In this document: in pieces, positions 1 to 7,986 of the stretch
Layout: each line of letters starts with the position of its first letter
Numbering within the stretch: the stretch's first letter is position 1
Source of the DNA: CAZIKF01 sp964539825
GTDB lineage: Bacteria > Muiribacteriota > UBA6191
Direction: 5' to 3'
Length of the DNA: 64,000 nt
Assembly (NCBI GenBank): GCA_964539825.1
Contig: CAZIKF010000024.1
Span: 1-64,000, forward strand
The notes under the pieces: generated by a model
Database searches by the model: none
Seen by the model: the letters and a program-made list of their open reading frames with translations, nothing else
What the model was told of the DNA's origin: nothing
Made by a program: the position numbers and the translations under genes

Positions 1-410
1 CGGGTTCGTTTTTGAAAGCCTGATAGGGTAGCACACTTGGAAATATTGTCAAATGTTATTTTCAAATTATTTTCCACACTAGTTCAAAAGTGGCTTGAAT
101 ACTGGGTTTTGTGGGTGGAAAATAATTTTGAGAATCAATGGAATCCATGGAATTAATGGAAGCAATAGAATGAAGTATGAAGAGATCCCTTGTTTCACTC
201 GGGATAGGTGGAGGGTTGGGCCTTTGGCCCTGGTGTCATCTTGCCCCTCTGGTCATCCCGCTACTTGATCGCGGGATCCATGCTGCCGCCCTCATGGCGG
301 GCTCAACCCTCATTCCATTGTTTCAATTGATTCCATTGTTTCCAAGAATCTACGATTCCTCTACTTCCCTTACTTCCTCTGTTTCCTCTACTCCCTCTGT
401 TTCTTTTCCC
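1..410. repeat. gene-free tract with three tandem hairpins and low-complexity DNA
   Basis: No gene is supported here. Three hairpins stand in a row: GGGCC/GGCCC at 218-230, ATCCCGC/GCGGGAT at 255-261 and 271-277 with loop TACTTGATC, and CCGCC/GGCGG at 286-300. To the left is a purine-rich run (123-180) made of degenerate TGGAAT-like units; CAATGGAATC at 136-145 recurs inverted as GATTCCATTG at 329-338. To the right a pyrimidine-rich tract (355-412) abuts the stop codon of the minus-strand transporter. The middle hairpin resembles dispersed palindromic repeats found in many bacterial genomes, but only one copy was seen here. The hairpins lie downstream of the transporter and might end its transcription. 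Confidence 0.5.
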
Positions 411-1847
411 TCACGTCAGAATAGCCAACACATAGATTGTGGCCAGTGCTATGTGTACCAGGGCGTAGGGTAGGGCTTTCTTTATGAATCCTATAAAGCT
501 CATGGGAATTTTGTATTTGTGAATGATGGTTACAGCAACCAGGGTTGAGGCTGAACCGATCGGTGTTAGGTTTCCTCCCAGGTTTGCTCCGAAGATTACT
601 GACCACCATAAGGGGCTATCCGCTGCTATCCCCATTCCTCCAAGGATCTTGGCTAGCATGGCGGCAAGGGGGATGTTGTCGGTGACTGAGCTGAAAACAG
701 CCGAAGAGACCAGTAAGGCCCCTACTCCGCTAAGACTCTGGCCATCTCCAACTATCTTCGTGATCCCAACCCCGATTAAATCTAAAACCAGTGCATGTTC
801 TAATACATTGATCACCACGAAAAGCGCCATGAAAAATACAATAAGGTCCCAGTCCACAGCTTTATAGAATTGATCTACCTCGGACTTGTAGCGGATAAGC
901 ATAATGATGGCGTAGGAGAGCGCTACGAAACTCATCCCCAGGTCCTTGATAAAGGGCAGGATGGAAGTTGTGGCGATGGTGATAATGAAGGCTCCCAGCA
1001 TGAGCGTCGAGAACCAGAAGAATTTCCTACTCTCTATGGAGTCGTTCGCATCAAAGCCCTCAACCAGCTCAATGGCTTCCTGCTGTTCTTCCTTATTTTG
1101 GAGTGAGCAAATACCAAAGAGTCTGGCTCCCATGAGAATAGTTATCACTGTGGTTACCAACACAAAAGGAGAGGACTTTAAAAGGAAGGTGATAAAACTA
1201 ATATGAGCCGCCTGCCCCACAATGATATTGGGTACAGAACTTATCAAGGTCAGTAAACCTCCGATGTTGGTGAGTAATCCTTCTATCAAGAGAAATCCCA
1301 GAAGTTTGTCATTCCTGCCTAGTTTGGACAGAGAAACTCCCGTGAGAGAGCCAACGATGATCATGGCGGTGACATTGTTCAAGACCGCTGAAAACACTAC
1401 AGTCATCAGCCCGTAAAACCACAATAGCCGCAATGGATCTCCCCTCGAAGCCCTGGTTAGCTTGATAGCGATCCAACTAAACAATCCTGATTTGGAGGTC
1501 ACATCAACGAAAATGGAGGAACCCACGATGATGCCGATTACACTCCAGTCGATCCCCGGCACAAATACAGGCATAGGTATGGAATGACCGCCGGGAATGA
1601 TGATGTTCCCAAAAGGCAGCAGATGAAAGAAAGCTCCGAGTACCAGGGCAAGAACGGCGAATACTCCCACAATCAGAGACTTTTTCGCATGCAGCTTCTC
1701 CTCAAATGCCAGACTCAGAATCATTAGCACCAGGAGTGCCGTGAAAAAATAAGTCACCGATGGGGTGACCGTGTGTGAAGTCTCAGAGGCAAAGAGAGAA
1801 GGTTGTAGAATTACAGAAAGTAAAACATAAATGCCTGTTCTTCCCAT
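411..1847 (-). CDS. ArsB/NhaD-type ion transporter superfamily permease
   Basis: Polytopic inner-membrane permease of about 478 residues with 11-12 hydrophobic segments, of the ion-transporter superfamily that holds ArsB, NhaD and the SLC13/P-protein carriers. Two inverted halves each carry a hairpin motif typical of the fold: SSVPNIIVG near residue 205 and VTDNIPLAAM near 390, the latter followed by GANLGGNLTPIGS near 425. The substrate (Na+/H+ exchange, anion or metalloid) cannot be read from sequence. An upstream TTG is possible, but the ATG at 1847 has GAGGA eight bases before it and is preferred. This Shine-Dalgarno sequence directly follows the stop of the universal stress protein gene, so the permease is probably the last gene of a three-gene operon. 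Confidence 0.8.
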   Translation of the reverse strand: MGRTGIYVLLSVILQPSLFASETSHTVTPSVTYFFTALLVLMILSLAFEEKLHAKKSLIVGVFAVLALVLGAFFHLLPFGNIIIPGGHSIPMPVFVPGIDWSVIGIIVGSSIFVDVTSKSGLFSWIAIKLTRASRGDPLRLLWFYGLMTVVFSAVLNNVTAMIIVGSLTGVSLSKLGRNDKLLGFLLIEGLLTNIGGLLTLISSVPNIIVGQAAHISFITFLLKSSPFVLVTTVITILMGARLFGICSLQNKEEQQEAIELVEGFDANDSIESRKFFWFSTLMLGAFIITIATTSILPFIKDLGMSFVALSYAIIMLIRYKSEVDQFYKAVDWDLIVFFMALFVVINVLEHALVLDLIGVGITKIVGDGQSLSGVGALLVSSAVFSSVTDNIPLAAMLAKILGGMGIAADSPLWWSVIFGANLGGNLTPIGSASTLVAVTIIHKYKIPMSFIGFIKKALPYALVHIALATIYVLAILT

Positions 1848-1860
1848 TCTCAAGATCCTC

Positions 1861-2712
1861 TCATAGCATCAGCAGGGGTATGTGACGAACTTCCATGGCG
1901 ATGGGGTATGCAAGGCCATGAAGCGCGATCTGATCTGAATCGCGTGTATTCATTACTACGAGGTCAATCTTCCCCTTTTCAATAATCTCTTGAATATGGT
2001 TCAGATGGTTCCCAAACTCGACCAGTCCCTTGACCTGGATTGGCAGCTGATGGTTCTTGAGTTCCTTTTTTATGGACTGCATATAGTCAGCGGGGTCTTT
2101 GAGCAGCTGCTCGGCTATTCTCTGACGAGCGTCTTCTGTATCAATGGTTGGAATCTTTGAGATCACTTCCAGGTAGCGCTCAAAGACATCCTCATCTTCT
2201 ACATGAAGCAAGGTGAGTTCTCCCTTTCTCTGGGCCATATGAAGCGCGGCATTGACCAGCTGCGGATCATGGTTGAGATGATCTGTCAGTACAAGAACCC
2301 TGTCTCTGTCCTGCACAGCATGCTCTAAGGCTTCTCCAGATTTTGGATGGGGTAGAACCAGAACTGGAAAGGGAGTTCTCTGCAAGAGTAGGTCGAGAGC
2401 TTCTCCAAGGGTATGAGAGTCTCTCCAGTTTGCGGAGCCAAGATTACGATAGGTTACAAGCAGGTCTGGAGCGGCCCCCAGAACAGCTTCTAGTAGAGTC
2501 CCCAGGTCTTCAAAGTCTGCCTGGTTGAAAACTTCCCAATGACGCTGCTTTTCATCAATCAAGAAAGTCTCAAGGCTGTTGCTATATTCCAAGGCCTCAA
2601 CTTCAGGCAAATCAATGATTGCCAGAGCTTTCTCGTAATGAATCTCCTGGTATTGGAAAACATCGTGAAAGGCTGCCCGAAAAACGCTCTCAAACTGGTC
2701 AACCTGAGTCAT
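1861..2712 (-). CDS. tandem universal stress protein (UspA) domain protein
   Basis: A cytoplasmic protein of about 283 residues made of two Usp-like alpha/beta domains. The first ends in TPFPVLVLP and the second in VRHIPLLML, the usual PVLVV-type last strand. The second has the IDLVVMNT strand, where canonical members have DLIVMG, followed by an atypical stretch instead of the GxxGx9GS nucleotide-binding loop, so ATP binding is doubtful. The ATG at 2712 overlaps the TGA of the upstream S9 peptidase gene by four bases (ATGA), which implies translational coupling and decides this start over one 39 bases upstream. The next gene, a permease, starts 13 bases after its stop. Usp proteins next to ion transporters often act as regulators; that role is inferred here. 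Confidence 0.75.
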   Translation of the reverse strand: MTQVDQFESVFRAAFHDVFQYQEIHYEKALAIIDLPEVEALEYSNSLETFLIDEKQRHWEVFNQADFEDLGTLLEAVLGAAPDLLVTYRNLGSANWRDSHTLGEALDLLLQRTPFPVLVLPHPKSGEALEHAVQDRDRVLVLTDHLNHDPQLVNAALHMAQRKGELTLLHVEDEDVFERYLEVISKIPTIDTEDARQRIAEQLLKDPADYMQSIKKELKNHQLPIQVKGLVEFGNHLNHIQEIIEKGKIDLVVMNTRDSDQIALHGLAYPIAMEVRHIPLLML

Positions 2713-4709
2713 TGATTCCCCAGGTGCTTTTGAAGAAATGTTTCCGCCCATTGGTAAAACTCGAAGCGATTTTCTTCGTTTTGAAACCCATGACCTTCAT
2801 TCTCTTTAACCAGGTAGGGTACATCAATTCCTCTTTCCTTGAGTGCACTTACCATCTGATCTGATTCACTCTTTTTCACCCTTGGATCTTTCGCTCCCTG
2901 CGCTATGAGCAAGGGAACCTTAATTTTATCTGCATGAAACACAGGAGAAGCTGCCTTGAGCAGTTCATTTTCATGCTCAGGGTGTCCAATCATCTCATAG
3001 AGCATTTGCTGCATGGGTTTCCAGTAAGGTGGAATGGTTTCCATTAGAGTGAAGAGATTGCTCACACCCACATAATCTATGCCGCAGGCGTATAGTTCAG
3101 GTGTAAAGCTCAATCCCGCAAGAACAGCGTACCCACCATAGCTAGCTCCATAGATCGCGATCCGACTGGGATCGGCAATGCCCTTGTCGATTAGCCACTG
3201 AACCCCATCGGTGATATCGTCCTGCATCTCCAGCCCCCATTTCTTAAAGGAGGACTCCCAGAACTCCCGGCCATAGCCGGTACTTCCGCGAAAGTTCATT
3301 TGAAGCACCGCGTATCCGCGGTTGGCCAGAAATTGAACCTGGGGATTATAACCCCACGCGTCCCGAGCCCAAGGACCGCCATGGGGATTCACGACTACTG
3401 GTAAGTTCTTGAGTTTTCCGCGAAGCGGTAAAGTGAGATAACCAGGGATCATCAGACCGTCGCGAGCCTTATACTCGATGGGTATCTGCGGGGCCATTTC
3501 GGCAGGGTTGATCCATGAGCTGAAATCCTCCAACTCATGCATTTGGCTGGTTTTACGCTCATACAGGTAGGTTTTACCCAGGCTTCGGTCACTATAGGTT
3601 CGAACAATGAGGTTTTCCTCCTCCCTGTCCATGCCCGTGATCGCTATTTCGAGTCCAGGAAGTTTCTCTGAGAGGGACGCATGCATCTTCTTCCATTCTT
3701 CGTGGAAAAATTTTCGTTCTTGCTTTTCTTTTGTATAGCTTGCTGAAATGAGCCTCTTTTCTTTGCGGGAATAGCTCAGTGAGCTTACATCCACCACGGG
3801 ATGTTCAAAAAGAACCTCCTCTTCACGAGCGCTCTTAGGATCAAAGATAGCTATTGAGCTTTTGTCACGGCCAAGGTTACTTGAAACGTAGATTTTCTTA
3901 TTGTCAAACGTGAAGAACAGCGGGTTCACACTTTCTCGGAAATTGGTTGTAAGAATGGACTGAAAATCCCCTTCTCCTGTCTCGCGGTACAGCAGAGTTG
4001 TATTTACGCCATCGGTCTGAGATGCCATTCGAATGTTTCCATCATGGTCAGTCATCCAGCTCATTACGTTACCGGGATTGGTAGCGATCATTTGCATTTC
4101 ACCGCTTCGTACATTGATACGGTAAGCGTCAAATACTTGCTCATCTCGTTTGTTCATTCCGATGATCATTTCATCTTCGTGATCTTCCAGATCATCAATC
4201 ACATCTGCCTTTACCCCATCAAAAGGAGTTAGATCAATCTCTTTACCGCTAAGAGCATTGGTCGCGAAGAGATGAAAGTTCTCATCTCCGCCAAAGTCGC
4301 GGATATAAACGATGGTTTCGTTCCCCTTCCAAAAGTAACTGGAAATATCCCGCTCCTTAATAAAGGTGAGTTGTTTTTTGTGGTCCTCAGGTAGATCTTT
4401 GATGAGCGCTTGCCCGATAAACTTCCGCTCGATCACAAAGATATTCATACGGTTTTCCCAGGGGGCCAGAAAAGAAAGCTTTTGCCCGTCAGGAGAGATC
4501 TTGAAGCCCTCGACTTCGGGATTCCTAAAGAAATCTTTCAGAGGGACTGTTCGCACACACTCCTCCTCGTTAGCGCAGCGATTTTCAATTTCTTCAATAG
4601 TGAGTTTCAGTCTAGCTTCCATATACATCTCTTTCAGTCGCAGGAAATTGGAGCCTGGAAATAACGGTGTGACTAGAGCAAATAAGAAAATTGATACAGG
4701 CCATTTCAT
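2709..4709 (-). CDS. secreted S9 family prolyl oligopeptidase-type serine peptidase
   Basis: Periplasmic or secreted serine peptidase of 666 residues. An N-terminal beta-propeller-like region (about residues 60-390) is followed by an alpha/beta-hydrolase domain with the full triad: Ser523 in GASYGG, Asp608 in GAKDPRV and His640 in EGHGF. HGGPW near residue 440 forms the oxyanion region. Such enzymes (acylaminoacyl- or oligopeptidases) cleave short peptides. The reading frame is open further upstream, but the ATG at 4709 starts a clear Sec signal (MKWPVSIFLFALVTPLF) and has GGAGGA about seven bases before it, so it is the preferred start. First gene of the operon with the Usp protein and permease. 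The putative PreScission-like or processing substrates are unknown. Confidence 0.88.
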   Translation of the reverse strand: MKWPVSIFLFALVTPLFPGSNFLRLKEMYMEARLKLTIEEIENRCANEEECVRTVPLKDFFRNPEVEGFKISPDGQKLSFLAPWENRMNIFVIERKFIGQALIKDLPEDHKKQLTFIKERDISSYFWKGNETIVYIRDFGGDENFHLFATNALSGKEIDLTPFDGVKADVIDDLEDHEDEMIIGMNKRDEQVFDAYRINVRSGEMQMIATNPGNVMSWMTDHDGNIRMASQTDGVNTTLLYRETGEGDFQSILTTNFRESVNPLFFTFDNKKIYVSSNLGRDKSSIAIFDPKSAREEEVLFEHPVVDVSSLSYSRKEKRLISASYTKEKQERKFFHEEWKKMHASLSEKLPGLEIAITGMDREEENLIVRTYSDRSLGKTYLYERKTSQMHELEDFSSWINPAEMAPQIPIEYKARDGLMIPGYLTLPLRGKLKNLPVVVNPHGGPWARDAWGYNPQVQFLANRGYAVLQMNFRGSTGYGREFWESSFKKWGLEMQDDITDGVQWLIDKGIADPSRIAIYGASYGGYAVLAGLSFTPELYACGIDYVGVSNLFTLMETIPPYWKPMQQMLYEMIGHPEHENELLKAASPVFHADKIKVPLLIAQGAKDPRVKKSESDQMVSALKERGIDVPYLVKENEGHGFQNEENRFEFYQWAETFLQKHLGNQ

Positions 4710-4907
4710 ATGGGGTCCTCCAATCACGGAATGCACAGGATACCCACGAACTAGAACGGATACAACGTACCTATTCAATTGCTCTGGCAGAATCTCAGTC
4801 CCTGAGGTGCCGACCTTTGTATTTCGTGAAGCAAGTGGTTCAGCCACTTGTAGGTTCATACTCAAGAAAGCTCATCTGCGATGAGCTCAGGAATCGTAGG
4901 ATTTCGT

Positions 4908-4952
4908 TTTGTCCGGGACTCCGGGCAAAATGCTTCATTTTGAGTATATAAT
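4908..4952 (+). promoter_or_regulatory. hairpin followed by a perfect -10 box ahead of the P-loop/GNAT gene
   Basis: In the divergent intergenic region, TTTGTCCGG (4908-4916) pairs with CCGGGCAAA (4921-4929) around the loop GACT, with one G-T wobble. A perfect TATAAT lies at 4947-4952, 20 bases before the ATG at 4973. No convincing -35 hexamer sits at the right distance, so the dyad may be an activator or operator site. This is a pattern-based call only. Confidence 0.35.
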
Positions 4953-4972
4953 CCTTTGCAAGGACAGTACTC

Positions 4973-5965
4973 ATGATCATTCTGCTTAATGGCTGCATCA
5001 ACTCGGGAAAGACTTCTGTAGCACAGGCAATAGTCCATACTTCGGAAGGCTTTGCTCACATTGAAGTTGATGCTCTGCGCGATTTTATTCCCTGGATGCC
5101 GCTTGAAGAAAGTATCGAATTGAACCTGAGAAACGCTATTTCAGTAGCAATCAATCTTAATGAAGAAAAAATTCATTCCATCGTGGCCTATCCACTGAGC
5201 AGAGTTAATTTTGAATTCGTTAAGGAACTTTTAAAAGACACAAGGATCGAAGTCTTTCCCATTACTCTCTATCCCGGACTGGAACTACTTAAGTCCAACC
5301 GTGGAAGCAGAGAACTAACACCCTGGGAACTCAGTCGCATTGATGTTCTGCACCAGGCAGGGTATGCGAATCCAGGTTTTGGGACTTTGATAAACAATTC
5401 ACGCCAAACTATAGAGGAAACTGCCCATCAAGTTTTGAAAATTGTAGCTCATGAACTTCATCAATCTAACCACTCCATAAGGTTTGAGTCTTTGAAAATT
5501 GATGATGTTGAAGAAAGAATGGTTGTTCACAGCCTGATGATGCGGGGATACCAGGCGGAGGCTGAACTACTTGGTATCAAGGAGTTTCCACCCCTGAATC
5601 GTAAACCCGAAGAACTGAATACCCGGAGCAGCAATTTTTATGGTTGTTGGAGAAGTCAGTCATTGGCCGCATTGGTGGAATTGGAAATCCAGCAAGACCA
5701 TGTATGGATAGCCAGTCTGGTGGTAGACCCTGATCATTTCCGTAGCGGTTTGGGAAGTCGGCTTCTTAACTGGGCTCTGAAACCTTTTTCTGCCTATGAA
5801 TTTCGCGTTTCAACCGCTTTGCAAAATTTTCCAGCCATAAATTTGTATAAAAAACTTGGATTTCAGGAGTTTGAAAGATCACTAACTCCTGAAAAGATCA
5901 AAATTGTCACTTACCGGAAAACACCCTCTCAAAGTCCGAGCCAGTTCCCGCGGGTGGGCTTATAG
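4973..5965 (+). CDS. P-loop kinase-like domain fused to GNAT acetyltransferase
   Basis: Two-domain cytoplasmic protein of 330 residues. Residues 1-165 form a small P-loop NTPase of the AAA_33/chloramphenicol-phosphotransferase type, with a Walker A at residues 7-14 (GCINSGKT) and the HIEVDALRDF strand that follows in nucleotide and small-molecule kinases. Residues 170-325 are a GNAT acetyltransferase with the acetyl-CoA motif VDPDHFRSGLGSRLL near 265 and the closing NLYKKLGF near 300. The combination suggests a bifunctional enzyme that phosphorylates and acetylates small molecules, perhaps aminoglycoside-like; the substrates are not known. The ATG at 4973 has a weak AAGGA upstream. Its 3' end overlaps the convergent NadD-like gene by 37 bases. 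Confidence 0.75.
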   Translation: MIILLNGCINSGKTSVAQAIVHTSEGFAHIEVDALRDFIPWMPLEESIELNLRNAISVAINLNEEKIHSIVAYPLSRVNFEFVKELLKDTRIEVFPITLYPGLELLKSNRGSRELTPWELSRIDVLHQAGYANPGFGTLINNSRQTIEETAHQVLKIVAHELHQSNHSIRFESLKIDDVEERMVVHSLMMRGYQAEAELLGIKEFPPLNRKPEELNTRSSNFYGCWRSQSLAALVELEIQQDHVWIASLVVDPDHFRSGLGSRLLNWALKPFSAYEFRVSTALQNFPAINLYKKLGFQEFERSLTPEKIKIVTYRKTPSQSPSQFPRVGL

Positions 5966-6618
5966 TTATACAGGCCCCTTTGACGTACATACCTGCCAAT
6001 TTCATGAAATAGTTTTTTGCTGCCCGGGGGCGTCTGGTGGGAGAAGGATTTTCGCAGACGGGTTGAACTGAAAGACTTAAGACCGGGATTTAGAAAAACC
6101 ACTTTTCCGGCACGAACCAGCGCATCGACCCTGGGATCCTGCGGAAGTTTATACCCTTCCCTTTGCATCACGGCAATGATCCGGTTCTCTTCAAGGGCAG
6201 GAAGTCTTCCGTATTCTTTCATTTTCAAGAAGGAATCCGTACCACAGAGGTGATAATAACGTTGATTCTTGCCTTCAATTTCTCGAAGAGTGGAGATCAT
6301 CGGACCTATATATCCTCTTGGATTTTGAAGGTATACCTTTCTCATGAGTTTTTCCGGGAGAATCTTAAACCGGTGATTTCTAAGTGTGATCAGTTTCACC
6401 ATTTCGTATCGATGATGAAAGGAAGAAGCCAGGATTTTCCCTGTCGGTTTGACGTTAGGAAGCATATAGATTCTATCCAGTTCCAAAGCTTTGATGGCTG
6501 CCTCCGCCACACCAAAATGCCCCCGGTGAGGTGGATCAAAACTACCGAAGTAAATTCCCACATTACCTGCACAAACTAGTGCTGATTTGGTTAAGAAAAT
6601 AAGGATCAGGTGCTTCAT
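5929..6618 (-). CDS. NadD-like nucleotidylyltransferase with signal-peptide-like N-terminus
   Basis: Cytidylyltransferase-fold protein of 229 residues, of the nicotinate-nucleotide adenylyltransferase (NadD) type. The nucleotide-binding motif is GSFDPPHRGH at about residues 25-34, and the C-terminal SSTRLRKSF matches the ISSTxIR motif. NadD makes deamido-NAD from NaMN and ATP in the cytoplasm. Oddly, the ATG at 6618 encodes a hydrophobic leader (MKHLILIFLTKSALVCAG) that looks like a Sec signal, before the first strand. A GTG inside the motif region (valine 20) would give a normal leaderless enzyme, but neither start has a strong ribosome-binding site. The true start decides whether this is housekeeping NadD or an exported relative. 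Confidence 0.7.
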   Translation of the reverse strand: MKHLILIFLTKSALVCAGNVGIYFGSFDPPHRGHFGVAEAAIKALELDRIYMLPNVKPTGKILASSFHHRYEMVKLITLRNHRFKILPEKLMRKVYLQNPRGYIGPMISTLREIEGKNQRYYHLCGTDSFLKMKEYGRLPALEENRIIAVMQREGYKLPQDPRVDALVRAGKVVFLNPGLKSFSSTRLRKSFSHQTPPGSKKLFHEIGRYVRQRGLYNYKPTRGNWLGL

Positions 6619-6796
6619 TGGGTGTAGGCTGGTTTTTATGTGAAACAGAGTTTCGATATCACCATGCTTTGAGAGTCGTCCCTTCTATTCCCAAAGGCGG
6701 TATGCATTCGTTTTTCCCACGGATTTTTCAACCCCTTTTATGGTAACAAAACAAGGTGCTGATCGTAGTAACTAACGCGTAGCGAATGGGGAACAC

Positions 6797-7939
6797 ATGA
6801 GATTAATTTTCCTGGGAATACTAATCCTGGTCACCAATGCCTTTACCGAGAGCCCTTTTGGCATACCCGGGGGGGAAGAGGTTAAAAAAGTCGATGAGGT
6901 GTTCGGCGTCCTTCTTGAAGAGAAATATGACCTCGAAGTTTTAATGAGCTTTGGTACCTCTTCCAAGGGATCGGCAGGGCATCTGGCTCTCTCCATTCGA
7001 GAAGGTGATGACGAAACCGTATATTCAGCTAATTTCTATGCGGATCGAACCCCGGAACACGCGGATCACTATACCGAAAAACTTGTACCTGCCATTGCCA
7101 AAAAGGAATACATCTACGCCCAGACACCTACCCTTTCACCCAAGGCTGTCTTTGGACTGGATTACGGTGAAGTTTTCAAGAGATCTCTGATCGGGATCAG
7201 AATGACAGGTATTAGCGCCACCAAGAAAAAGGGAATAAAGGCTTTTTACAAGAGACTAAACGAAGATTATTCAAACCGTGTGGAGAGTCCCGAGTACCAT
7301 CGAGGAGAAGTAGTCTACAACTACATGAACCTCAATTGTGCCAAGACCGTTGCCCAGGCTTTGAAGTACGGGGCCGGTTTTGATGATGTCAAGGTCAGGG
7401 GGAACCACCTGCTTGCCTCAATTCCTGGTTCCAAATATCTCTTTTCCCATGTACCCACCTCAACCGCTATGAACATCATGGATGTACTCTCAAAAGAGGG
7501 TGTGAGCTTTAGCGTGGTTCTCTATAAAAAATTCGCAGGCTCGGAGCAACTTGATACCGAACATAACTTGAAGTTCAAAGATTTACCCAATCGATTTCCC
7601 TCGTTTAAGTCACTAGACTTTTTTAATGGATCCAAGGAATTCGAGTCCTATGAAAATCTGAAGGCAATGTATCTACTCTTTCACCTGGGTAAGTTCGCAC
7701 TGATCTTGGACGGCCCTTCACGAGAGCTTCGTATCGAGAGGCAGGCTCAGCCAAAGACCTACAAAGAGGCTTTGAAACTCGCCTCCAGACAGGGGTATAA
7801 GAAGTCGAAGAATTTGATTCGAAGGGTCTTCAGAAGCATGGGTGTTAAGATCACTGCTGAAAACGACACCGGAGACTTATATAATCCTAAGCAGGATCAA
7901 CACTTAAAACTATTTCCCCGCAAGCCTGGAGAAATTTAG
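6797..7939 (+). CDS. secreted permuted papain-like (NlpC/P60-type) hypothetical protein
   Basis: A 380-residue protein with a Sec signal peptide (MRLIFLGILILVTNAFTES). The order of candidate catalytic residues, His62 in GHLALSI and Cys181 in NLNCAKT, is the circularly permuted His-before-Cys arrangement of LRAT/YaeF/DUF4105-like members of the NlpC/P60 superfamily, which are peptidases, amidases or acyltransferases. A YNYMNLNCAKTV helix start supports this reading. The assignment is from motifs only. A purine-rich GGGGA lies eight bases before the ATG. The gene is followed after 47 bases by a secreted class 3 lipase on the same strand, so the two may form a transcription unit acting on lipids or the envelope. 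Confidence 0.55.
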   Translation: MRLIFLGILILVTNAFTESPFGIPGGEEVKKVDEVFGVLLEEKYDLEVLMSFGTSSKGSAGHLALSIREGDDETVYSANFYADRTPEHADHYTEKLVPAIAKKEYIYAQTPTLSPKAVFGLDYGEVFKRSLIGIRMTGISATKKKGIKAFYKRLNEDYSNRVESPEYHRGEVVYNYMNLNCAKTVAQALKYGAGFDDVKVRGNHLLASIPGSKYLFSHVPTSTAMNIMDVLSKEGVSFSVVLYKKFAGSEQLDTEHNLKFKDLPNRFPSFKSLDFFNGSKEFESYENLKAMYLLFHLGKFALILDGPSRELRIERQAQPKTYKEALKLASRQGYKKSKNLIRRVFRSMGVKITAENDTGDLYNPKQDQHLKLFPRKPGEI

Positions 7940-7986
7940 TCTCGCTGGCGAAGAGGCAAGATTAGCGTCCAGATAGGAGCAAACTA

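Noticed and set aside
177..473. 98-codon open frame on the plus strand
   Set aside because: It runs through hairpins and low-complexity tracts, has no ribosome-binding site, and overlaps the end of the real transporter gene.
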